A stretch of 64,000 nucleotides of DNA from contig NZ_SNUU01000001.1 of NCBI RefSeq assembly GCF_012027645.1, positions 1,674,001-1,738,000 of the forward strand, in the 5' to 3' direction. The position numbers and the translations under genes are program-made. The stretch is from Thermococcus sp. 18S1. Its GTDB lineage: Archaea; Methanobacteriota_B; Thermococci; Thermococcales; Thermococcaceae. The notes under the pieces are model-generated. The model was not told the origin of the DNA. It saw only the letters and a program-made list of their open reading frames with translations, and ran no database searches. Positions 56,373 to 64,000 of this stretch are shown in pieces (positions within the stretch are counted from its first letter, which is position 1; every line of letters starts with the position of its first letter).

Positions 56373-57678
56373 GTTTACGCAGAACATTGTTGTTTGGAAA
56401 GTCCCCGAGGGGGTGGTTCCTGGTAAAACTCCTTTCATAGTTTACGCAGAACATTGTTGTTTGGAAAGTTCATGTAATAAGTCCCAAGGTAGCTTTTACC
56501 CGCAGGAACGGGTTTACGCAGAACATTGTTGTTTGGAAAGGGCATACTTCCTGGTGGACTTCCCCCGGGTAGTCTGTGCCTGTACCGTTTACGCAGAACA
56601 TTGTTGTTTGGAAAGTGGATCCGGTGCGTGTGATTAGGGCGGTGAGGTTTTCAGTGAAGTATGGTTTACGCAGAACATTGTTGTTTGGAAAGCTCAAACA
56701 AAGAGAAGAAACCCTCCCCCCTAATCCTAGTTTACGCAGAACATTGTTGTTTGGAAAGTTCTGAATGGAATTTCGATCCCTTCGTTGTAATCCATTGAGT
56801 TTACGCAGAACATTGTTGTTTGGAAAGCGAGTATGAGTGGTCTGAATATGAAGGCCGGACGAGACGTTTACGCAGAACATTGTTGTTTGGAAAGTAGGAG
56901 AAGCGGCCTGGATTCTAGGAAACAAACTCATCAAGTTTACGCAGAACATTGTTGTTTGGAAAGCTGCATGCTTCTTTGCGTCGGGCCACATCCGTGGGTC
57001 AAGTTTACGCAGAACATTGTTGTTTGGAAAGTGGAATGAAGACCGGACAGGCACTCGCCACGAGTGTACGCACGGTTTACGCAGAACATTGTTGTTTGGA
57101 AAGCTACCTTATACACTGGCAACTCCCTTTTGATATCGGTTATGTTTACGCAGAACATTGTTGTTTGGAAAGCACAATGGCTTCCTCTGTGACAGGCATT
57201 ACTGGTTTTGCTGTAAGGTTTACGCAGAACATTGTTGTTTGGAAAGGCGCCAGAACGCGCCCCCTTCTTTACCCCCTCGGGACCAGTGTTTACGCAGAAC
57301 ATTGTTGTTTGGAAAGGCGGCAAGTATGAAGTACACACCAAAAATTGTGCTTATGACACGTTTACGCAGAACATTGTTGTTTGGAAAGCGAGTATGAAGT
57401 ACGCAAGAAAAATCATTATGAATTTCATCCCGTTTACGCAGAACATTGTTGTTTGGAAAGCCGTGTGGATCGCCCAGGTTATTGTTGCAATCATACTACC
57501 AAGTTTACGCAGAACATTGTTGTTTGGAAAGTCGAGTTTGCGTAGTTCGGGAACTTTGCGATGATGTCGCTGACATGTTTACGCAGAACATTGTTGTTTG
57601 GAAACTCGGCAACCTGACTATTTGATATATACGCCATCTTTTTCGACCTGTTTACGCAGAACATTGTTGTCCGGAAAC
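56373..57678 (+). CRISPR. CRISPR array, 19 repeats and 18 spacers
   Basis: The 29-bp repeat begins GTTTACGCAG and ends TTGTTTGGAAAG. Copies start at 56373, 56440, 56512, 56587, 56664, 56730, 56799, 56866, 56935, 57003, 57075, 57144, 57218, 57288, 57360, 57432, 57503, 57577 and 57650. Spacers are 37-48 bp. Repeats 1-17 are identical; repeat 18 ends in C instead of G, and repeat 19 also has TCC for TTT near its end. The 3' GAAAG end matches the Cas6-type tag seen in Thermococcales. Confidence 0.99.
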
Positions 57679-57795
57679 CCGCCTTTGTCATGGCTGATGT
57701 GCGGGGTGGTCCCTAAACTTGATGGCTGGTTCGTTTGGTTCGGTGAAAACATGGCCGCCGCCACGAACCGCACCACTTCCGTGGACGGACGCGGA

Positions 57796-57808
57796 AAAGT
57801 TTATATAC
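57796..57808 (+). promoter_or_regulatory. TATA box of the cas1-cas2-cmr operon
   Basis: AAAGTTTATATAC at 57796-57808 lies 36-48 nt before the cas1 ATG and would start transcription near 57829. It is separated from the last repeat by about 120 bp of apparently unrelated sequence, so the operon does not depend on array read-through. Confidence 0.6.
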
Positions 57809-57843
57809 GCTGACTGAGCATAGTTTGTCCGGTGCTTCGGCGC

Positions 57844-58791
57844 ATGAAGTATCCCCTCTTTATTACCCAGCATGGTGAACTCAGACGCGAGGAGAACGCG
57901 CTCGTTTTTTCCGGGGAACTCGTAAAGAAAGTCCTGCCGCTGGGGCAGATCAACGAGATCCACTGCCTCGCGAGGGTCTCCCTCACGAGCGGTGCTATTG
58001 ACCTCCTCAGTGAAGCGGGAATCCCTGTTCATTTCTACACAATCCGGGGAGATTACAAGGGTTCGTTCATAAACGACGCCTCGCCGAGGGGTAGGCTCCA
58101 CCTGGCCCAGGCCGAACATTACATCGACCCCGGGAAGAGGCTCCATATAGCCAGGGAAGTCGTGAGGGGGATACAGAATACGATGGCCTTCGTGCTCTCG
58201 CGATGGGGCGTTAATCCCGTCAAGCTGAACTCTATCGAGGTCGATGGTGAAACCGTTGAGGCCGTCATGGGCAGGGAAGCCGAGCTGTGGAATCACTTCT
58301 ACCGCTACTTTGGGGAGGCCATTGGCGTTGAGAACTTCCGGCGAACCCGAAGGCCCCCGCAGGATGAGATAAACGCGATGATAAGCTATGCCAACGCGGT
58401 CGTCTACGGGCTGGCGTTCTCATCAGCCGTAAAGGCCGGCCTCGACCCGTCCATAGGCTACCTCCACTCGGTGAGCGAGAAAAGGCACTCCCTCCCGCTT
58501 GACCTCGCCGACATCTTCAAGCCCCTCTACGTCTTCCCTACCGTGAAGGCCCTCGCCGGCAGAATGAAGAAGTCGGACTTCACGAAGAAAGGGGGCGCCG
58601 TTTACCTTTCCAGGGAAGGTAAGAGGAAGTTGCTATCGGCCCTCACCGACACGCTCAGGCGAACCGTCTACTACAAACCCTGGAAGAGGAGCATGAGCTA
58701 TCGTTTCATGATGGATTACGAGGCCCGAAGGCTCAGGCGGCACCTCCGTGGGAAGTCACGTTACAAGGCCTTCAGGCCGTGGTGGCGATGA
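57844..58791 (+). CDS. cas1: CRISPR integrase Cas1
   Basis: This 315-aa Cas1 has the N-terminal beta domain (LFITQHGELRREENALVFSG) and the helical catalytic domain. The Glu lies in DEINAMISYANAVVYG, the His in GYLHSVSEKRHSLPLDLADI, and Asp in the same segment. It integrates spacers with Cas2. The ATG at 57844 is used; a GTG 12 nt upstream is possible. Its stop overlaps the cas2 start (ATGA). It follows the array in the same direction. Confidence 0.96.
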   Translation: MKYPLFITQHGELRREENALVFSGELVKKVLPLGQINEIHCLARVSLTSGAIDLLSEAGIPVHFYTIRGDYKGSFINDASPRGRLHLAQAEHYIDPGKRLHIAREVVRGIQNTMAFVLSRWGVNPVKLNSIEVDGETVEAVMGREAELWNHFYRYFGEAIGVENFRRTRRPPQDEINAMISYANAVVYGLAFSSAVKAGLDPSIGYLHSVSEKRHSLPLDLADIFKPLYVFPTVKALAGRMKKSDFTKKGGAVYLSREGKRKLLSALTDTLRRTVYYKPWKRSMSYRFMMDYEARRLRRHLRGKSRYKAFRPWWR

Positions 58792-59054
58792 GGTACTACA
58801 TAGTCGTCTACGACGTGAACGAAAAGCGTGTCGTAAAGGTGCACAGGCTCCTGAGGCGCTACCTCCAGTGGCGCCAGAGGAGCGTTTTCGAGGGCTACCT
58901 GGCCGACGACGAGCTGGGGGAACTGCTGAGGAGGCTGGATTCTATAATAGATGAGTCGGAGGATTCGGTCGTCTTCTACTCACTGCCGAGCGATAAAATC
59001 GTTCGCAGTTTTCACATTGGCGCTCCTCCCGACAGGTTTGAGAACGTCCTGTGA
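58788..59054 (+). CDS. cas2: CRISPR-associated Cas2
   Basis: This 88-aa ferredoxin-like Cas2 starts MRYYIVVYDVNEKRVVKVH and has the conserved YLQWRQRSVFEG and DSVVFYSLPS segments. It forms the adaptation complex with Cas1. The ATG at 58788 overlaps the cas1 stop. cmr1 starts 9 nt after its stop, so adaptation and effector genes appear to be one transcript. Confidence 0.96.
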   Translation: MRYYIVVYDVNEKRVVKVHRLLRRYLQWRQRSVFEGYLADDELGELLRRLDSIIDESEDSVVFYSLPSDKIVRSFHIGAPPDRFENVL

Positions 59055-59063
59055 GGTGTTGGC

Positions 59064-60056
59064 ATGTACCGGGCCGAGTTCAAGCTTGAAACAATTACAC
59101 CCCTCTTCATGAGGGGTGCCGACCAGAGTAAGGCCGAGTTCCGGCCGGCAAGTGTCAAGGGAGTGATGAGGTGGTGGTTCAGGGCGCTCGCTGGAAACTA
59201 CTTCGGGGACGACATCGAGGCCCTGAAGAATGCCGAGTGCCGAGTCTTTGGTTGTGCAGGGACTGGAAGGAGCAGGGTGATTGTTGATGTCGATGCTCCA
59301 GAAGTTAATCTTGAGCGCAGACCGCTCCCAATGGTGTGGAACAAGAAATATGGGGGGCGTATTAGCGCAAATGCTATACCTGAGGGTTCAACTTTTAAAG
59401 TTACCTTGAAGTCTCAGAATCTCAAATATTTAGAGCTGGCGTCATACTCTTTGTTGGCACTTCTTTATCTCGGTGGCCTTGGGTTCAGGAGCAATAGGGG
59501 GGCGGGTTCTCTACGCCTTATGGACTTAGAGGGTGATATTGAAAGCGAATTAGGCCCCTCGATTCCAAAAACCAAAGATGAACTGAGGGAACTGCCGGGA
59601 AAACTTCGTGGAGGAGTAGAGCAGGTGTTATCCCAACTTAATGTCCAGTCTTCCAAAAGCAGCAATAGAGGATGTCTCCCATATTCATCTCTCAGGGATA
59701 ACTGTTTTGGGCTTTATCTTTGGGGTGAGAGAAACTCGAGAGACAAAGTGTATTACAGTGATGGAAACTCCAACCTTCTTGACGAATTTGAGAGAGAATT
59801 CAAAAATAAAACTAACCACTCTAGTAAATTTGGCTACAAGGATTACGTTTTTGGTGGAGCCAAGCCTCGTAGGGCGTCTCCTATGAGAGTAGGGGTGGTT
59901 TATCTCGATGGAAAATACCGTCTTAGAATCTCCACATTTGAAACTTCCCACTACCACCCCAAAATCAGAACTGTTTACTGGAGCAACCTCTTCAAGTTTC
60001 TCCAGAACATCCAGGCCGAAAGAGTATACCCTAACCCTAAGGGGGTGTCCCAATGA
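59064..60056 (+). CDS. cmr1: type III-B CRISPR RAMP protein Cmr1
   Basis: This 330-aa protein has the Cmr1 N-terminus (FKLETITPLFMRGADQSKAE, FRPASVKGVMRWWFRAL) and a glycine-rich loop GLGFRSNRGAGSLRL. It binds the 3' part of the crRNA/target at the head of the Cmr complex. From about 59290 to 60010 the DNA is clearly richer in A+T and uses different codons than cas1/cas2 and cmr2. The RAMP frame stays open, so the gene is intact. Confidence 0.93.
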   Translation: MYRAEFKLETITPLFMRGADQSKAEFRPASVKGVMRWWFRALAGNYFGDDIEALKNAECRVFGCAGTGRSRVIVDVDAPEVNLERRPLPMVWNKKYGGRISANAIPEGSTFKVTLKSQNLKYLELASYSLLALLYLGGLGFRSNRGAGSLRLMDLEGDIESELGPSIPKTKDELRELPGKLRGGVEQVLSQLNVQSSKSSNRGCLPYSSLRDNCFGLYLWGERNSRDKVYYSDGNSNLLDEFEREFKNKTNHSSKFGYKDYVFGGAKPRRASPMRVGVVYLDGKYRLRISTFETSHYHPKIRTVYWSNLFKFLQNIQAERVYPNPKGVSQ

Positions 60057-60104
60057 CTCCTTACTTCTGTCTTAGACGAGGTACTTCAACTAGGAGGTGA
60101 GCCA

Positions 60105-63029
60105 ATGAGCAGAGGCTTTAATGCTCTCTTCGACTTCGCACCCTCTGTCCTGCTCGCCGGGTATCTTGGCCTGAATCCCGACGAACTGTTCAGCGACGTT
60201 GAGAATGATAAAGTGAAAGAAAACTGCACCCCCAAAGTTCATAGAGACTACAAGTTATGGGAGTCCCTCTCGATTGTAAAAATCAACGGAAAACCTGAAA
60301 AGCTCCTCCTCAAGCATCCCATAAGCGCGAGGGACAAGGAGCTTTCAGACCTTCAGAAGTTCATTGACCACCTGAAGGAATCTGGGAAACTGGAAGACTT
60401 CCTGAAGGTCCTCAGGAGGGAGGAACTCGAACTGATGTGCGAAGCGCGCGAGAAATCCGTGGAGGAAGTGTGGAACGTCCTCCCCGAGGCCCTCAAGAAC
60501 AGATACCACAGTGTGATTAAGGAGTTTGCCGGTGATAACAGCTTCGACCTATCAAAAATCGCCGAGGAGCTTGTCCACTTCCCGGCCGAGCCGGCTTTCC
60601 CCGACCACGACTGGCTGAGCAGGGCGGAAATCTACGCGACGCTGAATGCCATCAAGGAGGAAAGCAAGAAACCCTACCTGCTGCGCTTCAAGATTTCTCC
60701 GGTTCAGGCCTTCATAGGTAACGCGAGGAAGGAACTCGACTTCTGGGCCGGCAGTCATCTGCTTTCCCGCCTCACCTACGAGGCCATAAAGGCCATAAAG
60801 GCCGAAACCGGGCCGTGGGCGATAATCTTCCCGCACCTCAGGGAGCAACCATTCTTCGAGGCCGAGTTCAAGGTCGTGGAGGGGGAGAAATACGACGTTC
60901 CCAACATGCCCAACAAGGTTTTGGCGGTAATTGGAATCGAGGAGGGCAGGGAGAAGGAGTTTGTCGAAAACATTCAGGGTAGGATAACCGGGAAAATAAA
61001 CGGCTTCCTTGGCGAGCTACTTAACGAGGCGTGGAAGAGGTATGAAATTGAAGGTCTTCTGAGCTCTCTTGGAGTGAAGGGTGAGGATGAGCTTGAAGTT
61101 GCCAGGAAGGTCCTCAACAGCTACTTCAACGTAACCGTGCGGGTTTATCCCTACGAGGAGCTGAAACTCGAAAGGGTTCACGACGAAAAGATGAGGGAAA
61201 TAATCGAAACACTCTCGGGGGATGGGGGCGGAAAGGCGGTATACTACCCTTACCTCTTCGCCGTTCTCGACCAGATTACGGACTTTGCCTCGGTTCAGAA
61301 GGAAAAGGAACCCCTCCCGCCGGGGTTCAAGTGCACCGTCTGCGGTGAGCTTCCTGCCATTGGCCAGCTCCACCACAACACGAACCACAACTACCCGGCG
61401 GAGCGCGTCAAATACCGGGAACTCAGGAGGGCCTGGGAGGACCACGTGAAAAAACTCCACAGCAGGGGCATCTACGACATCAAGGACGGGGAGATGCTCT
61501 GCCCCCTCTGCCTGGTCAAGAGGGTTTACCCGAAGGTTTACCTTAATATCTGGGAAGGCAAAAACGTGAAGCGCGAAGGAAAGAGAAGGGTTGAATCCGT
61601 CAGCGAGGTTGCCCTGAGGAGGAGCGGCTACTGGAGTGAACTCTACGAGAGGGCGAAGATTGAATACAACACCCCCGGGGAGAGACTGCAATGTGTGAAA
61701 AAGTATCCCCTCCATAAAAGGCTTGCAGTTCTTTTCAGGCTCTTGGGCTCTCCCAACTCCGAGGCCATCTATCCAGAAAATCTCTCAAGCCTTAAGTCGC
61801 TCCTTAAGATATACGGAAGATTCAGTGAGGCGTTCAACGATGCTGAACTCAAGGAGGAGATTGAGAGGTGTATTAACTCCATACGTGAGGAGATACTTGA
61901 AAAAAGTCGGGAGATGGGTGAACCCCCACGCTACTACGCCATGCTCAAGATGGACGGCGACAACATGGGTAAGGTGATAAGCGGCGAGAAGGGCGTGAAG
62001 ATGCTGAAGGACTACCTGGCCGTTGATGCCAGCGTCCCCAATGTTAAGAGGCCCGTAACGCCGACGACCCACGTTGCAATAACCCGCTCCCTCTCGAACT
62101 TCGCCGTCAACTTCGTTCCGAAGATAATTCAAGACGACGGGAGCTACCGGAGGGGAGACTTCCATTACAGCGGCCACAGGGGCGAGCTAATCCTCGCAGG
62201 TGGAGACGATGTTTTCGCTCTCCTGCCAGCGGACACGGTAATCGATGCCGCCCACCAGACGCAGGAGGCCTTCAGGAAGGACTGGATGGGCTTCGACTAC
62301 CTCCAGGGAAGCACGAGGAGCATGAGTGCGGGAATCCTAGTGCTCCATTACAAGGAGCCCCTTTACCATGCCTACCGGCTCGTTAGCGAGCTCGAGGAGA
62401 CGGCGAAGTACATGGGCAGGAACGCCGTGGCCCTGGGCTATTTGACCCACAGCGGCAACTTCTACCGCGTTGTTCTCAATTGGGAGCCCTTCTCGGAAAA
62501 CAGCTGTACCTTTGAGGTTTTGAAGCTCCTCGATAGTGAGGGCGGTGTGTCCCTCAGCTCGAAGTTCATCTACGAGCTGTATGAGACCGTTGATATATGG
62601 CCGGTCAAGCCCGAGGCCATAGAACAGCTCCTCCGCTTTGAACTGAACAGGCACGTTAGCGGACAGGGGGACGAAAAGAAGAAGGTCGTCGAAAGCACCC
62701 TTCAAAACCTCCTCTGGACGGCAAGCCACGTGAGGGTTAAGTTAGGCGAGAAGGAACTGAAGAGCACTGGTCTTGCTGAAAAGGTCAGCGTGGAGGAGCT
62801 CAACGAGAAGATTCTTCAGCTTGTTTCCATCGACCCCGAGAAACCTGATGACCTTGGGGAGCACAGGGGAACAACAAAATTCTGGGTTGAGCTGGCAAAG
62901 GAGCTCCAGAATTCTCTGCCCCTCGACAAAAAAGAAGCCGAAGCCTTCGCCGGAATCGTCATGAAAAAACAGCTTAAAGGGGCTTCGATGCTCCTGAGGA
63001 TACTCAGTAAGATGGGGGTGGTTGGATGA
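60105..63029 (+). CDS. cmr2: type III-B Cas10 subunit Cmr2, GGDD present, HD motif not seen
   Basis: This 974-aa Cas10-family protein contains KISPVQAFIGNARKELDFWAG, a zinc site with C410/C413 and C466/C469, a first palm domain (KMDGDNMGKVI, D617/D619), and GGDD at 699-702 (ELILAGGDDVFALLP). The GGDD palm makes cyclic oligoadenylates in other type III systems. The usual N-terminal HD nuclease motif (HDPP in P. furiosus Cmr2) is absent; this part reads FDFAPSVLLAGYLGLNPDEL. GGAGGTGAGCCA precedes the ATG. cmr3 overlaps the stop by 4 nt. Confidence 0.95.
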   Translation: MSRGFNALFDFAPSVLLAGYLGLNPDELFSDVENDKVKENCTPKVHRDYKLWESLSIVKINGKPEKLLLKHPISARDKELSDLQKFIDHLKESGKLEDFLKVLRREELELMCEAREKSVEEVWNVLPEALKNRYHSVIKEFAGDNSFDLSKIAEELVHFPAEPAFPDHDWLSRAEIYATLNAIKEESKKPYLLRFKISPVQAFIGNARKELDFWAGSHLLSRLTYEAIKAIKAETGPWAIIFPHLREQPFFEAEFKVVEGEKYDVPNMPNKVLAVIGIEEGREKEFVENIQGRITGKINGFLGELLNEAWKRYEIEGLLSSLGVKGEDELEVARKVLNSYFNVTVRVYPYEELKLERVHDEKMREIIETLSGDGGGKAVYYPYLFAVLDQITDFASVQKEKEPLPPGFKCTVCGELPAIGQLHHNTNHNYPAERVKYRELRRAWEDHVKKLHSRGIYDIKDGEMLCPLCLVKRVYPKVYLNIWEGKNVKREGKRRVESVSEVALRRSGYWSELYERAKIEYNTPGERLQCVKKYPLHKRLAVLFRLLGSPNSEAIYPENLSSLKSLLKIYGRFSEAFNDAELKEEIERCINSIREEILEKSREMGEPPRYYAMLKMDGDNMGKVISGEKGVKMLKDYLAVDASVPNVKRPVTPTTHVAITRSLSNFAVNFVPKIIQDDGSYRRGDFHYSGHRGELILAGGDDVFALLPADTVIDAAHQTQEAFRKDWMGFDYLQGSTRSMSAGILVLHYKEPLYHAYRLVSELEETAKYMGRNAVALGYLTHSGNFYRVVLNWEPFSENSCTFEVLKLLDSEGGVSLSSKFIYELYETVDIWPVKPEAIEQLLRFELNRHVSGQGDEKKKVVESTLQNLLWTASHVRVKLGEKELKSTGLAEKVSVEELNEKILQLVSIDPEKPDDLGEHRGTTKFWVELAKELQNSLPLDKKEAEAFAGIVMKKQLKGASMLLRILSKMGVVG

Positions 63030-64000
63030 GGGTCATTTTTGACCCCTATGACGTCCTCTTTTTCCGAGACAGCAGGAACTTCTCGGCTGGGGAGTCTCAC
63101 ATCGGCACTTCACTTCCCTACGTCCCCCCGAGCACGGCAGTCGGTGCGCTCCGCCACGTCCTTTACAGAAAGAATGAGAAATGCAGGGTTCTCGCGAATC
63201 CTGGGATGGATTGCCCCCACTTTTCGGTTAAGGGGGCTTTCTTCGCTAAGAACGGTGTGGAGGTCTTTCCGCTTCCTAGGGACATAGTCAGGGTAAGAGT
63301 GAACGGTGAGGAGAAGTACACGGTTGCAAAGGTTCACGAGGATGGGGTTGTAACTGCAATGGAGAGCGTACACTTCAGCCCGGCGCATGGATTCCTGAAA
63401 CTCGACAAACTGAAGGGATACCTGGCGGGAAATCTGGCACAAAAGGACGTGGTTCCCTTTGATACCGTTACGGATACGGACAAAATCTTTGAGTTTGAGG
63501 AGAGGATTGGCATAGGCCTGAACAATGGTAAGACAACCGAGGAGGGACTTCTGTACAGGACGAGGAACCTCAGGCCGAAGGAGGACGTTACTGTCTCGGT
63601 TTGGGTTGAGGGGGGTGAGAACGAAAGCAACGCCAAGGTGAGGAACTGTCTGGGCGAAAACGAGGCCGTACGCCTCGGCGGTGAGGGACACTTCGCCTTT
63701 ATTGAGGTGGACGATGGAACGCCCTGGGAGAGATTCAAAGAAATTCACCTAAACTCTGGCAGAATAAAGCTCTACGTTGCAACGCCGCTCATTCCGAGGA
63801 ACGATGGTTACACCTGGGGTATAACGGAGGTTCTCAAAAGCATTGGGATTGAAGCAGTAGTCATCAAGGCCTTCACAGACAAGCCTGTTAGAGTGGAGGG
63901 CTGGGATTACCACTACAAAGCCCCCAAAAAGGTACGCTACGCGATTCCGGCCGGTAGCGTCTACATCCTGGAAGTCAGGTCGGGCGTTGAACATCTCAAA
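63026..64000 (+). CDS. cmr3: type III-B CRISPR RAMP protein Cmr3, cut by window edge
   Basis: An open frame of 325 codons starts with ATG at 63026, overlapping the cmr2 stop, and runs off the right edge. It begins MRVIFDPYDVLFFRDSRNFS and continues GTSLPYVPPSTAVGALRH, the typical Cmr3/Csx10-like RAMP start. Cmr3 binds the 8-nt tag of the crRNA next to Cmr2. The gene is thus incomplete here; cmr4-cmr6 would be expected just beyond. Confidence 0.92.
   Translation, partial: MRVIFDPYDVLFFRDSRNFSAGESHIGTSLPYVPPSTAVGALRHVLYRKNEKCRVLANPGMDCPHFSVKGAFFAKNGVEVFPLPRDIVRVRVNGEEKYTVAKVHEDGVVTAMESVHFSPAHGFLKLDKLKGYLAGNLAQKDVVPFDTVTDTDKIFEFEERIGIGLNNGKTTEEGLLYRTRNLRPKEDVTVSVWVEGGENESNAKVRNCLGENEAVRLGGEGHFAFIEVDDGTPWERFKEIHLNSGRIKLYVATPLIPRNDGYTWGITEVLKSIGIEAVVIKAFTDKPVRVEGWDYHYKAPKKVRYAIPAGSVYILEVRSGVEHLK

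Noticed and set aside
56019-57691. Several open frames of 60-194 codons in the leader and across the CRISPR array, on both strands
   Set aside because: They arise because the repeat has no stop in some frames; they share only repeat-encoded peptides and have no ribosome sites.

Overview
The window is about 64 kb of a hyperthermophilic archaeal chromosome, almost certainly Thermococcus or a close relative in the Thermococcales. The reasons are a thermosome with a GGM tail, deoxyhypusine synthase, TiaS, free-standing Bud32, RtcB with archease, a Pyrococcus-type Cas6, AT-rich TATA boxes about 25 nt upstream of starts (many genes look leaderless), GGTG/GGAGG ribosome binding sites, frequent GTG starts and tightly packed ATGA-overlapping operons. 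I infer the genus from gene content and recognised protein motifs. No database search was possible.

Layout. 1-10.2 kb: the end of an MFS transporter, a methyltransferase, then a five-gene minus-strand operon (giant transglutaminase/Ig-like surface protein, membrane protein, MoxR ATPase, DUF58 protein, membrane protein) and a uracil-DNA glycosylase-like gene. 10.2-14 kb: small proteins, a CobT-like UPF0284 protein and the molybdopterin genes moaB and moeA. 14.0-14.2 kb: a G+C-rich non-coding RNA with its own TATA box and H/ACA-like hairpins. 14.3-24 kb: a DUF835 membrane protein with one acyl-adenylating enzyme, divergent from a second one; an HD hydrolase; an HTH regulator divergent from a GNAT; a frameshifted cupin; a lipoprotein esterase; and tiaS. 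24.3-36 kb: deoxyhypusine synthase divergent from a four-gene operon (SDR, isochorismatase-like, FAD protein, RlmN-like radical SAM), then an amidohydrolase, two HtpX proteases, the thermosome, Bud32 and a MutS2-like ATPase. 36-47 kb: moaC, an ABC exporter operon enclosing a large exported protein, the RNA-repair/modification group rtcB - PUA protein - m5C methyltransferase - archease, panB and a glycosyltransferase. 47-54 kb: a small membrane protein, tRNA-Thr(CGU), a PAP2-like protein, a HAD protein, a YigZ protein, an AAA+ ATPase preceded by three phased palindromes, and an MrfA-like helicase.

54-64 kb is a CRISPR-Cas locus. On the minus strand are cas6 and two small, apparently paralogous proteins. 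On the plus strand are a roughly 600-bp leader, a 19-repeat/18-spacer array, and cas1-cas2-cmr1-cmr2(cas10)-cmr3 running off the right edge. Repeats end in a Cas6-type GAAAG tag. The last two repeats are degenerate, so new spacers enter on the left. The Cas10 subunit keeps its GGDD polymerase motif but has no visible HD nuclease motif. The adaptation genes are directly in line with the type III-B effector genes.

The most unusual features are the multi-hairpin RNA at 14 kb, the RlmN-like enzyme that lacks one of the two catalytic cysteines, the three 16-bp-phased palindromes over the ATPase start, the HD-less Cas10, and neighbouring spacers that encode near-identical peptide segments.
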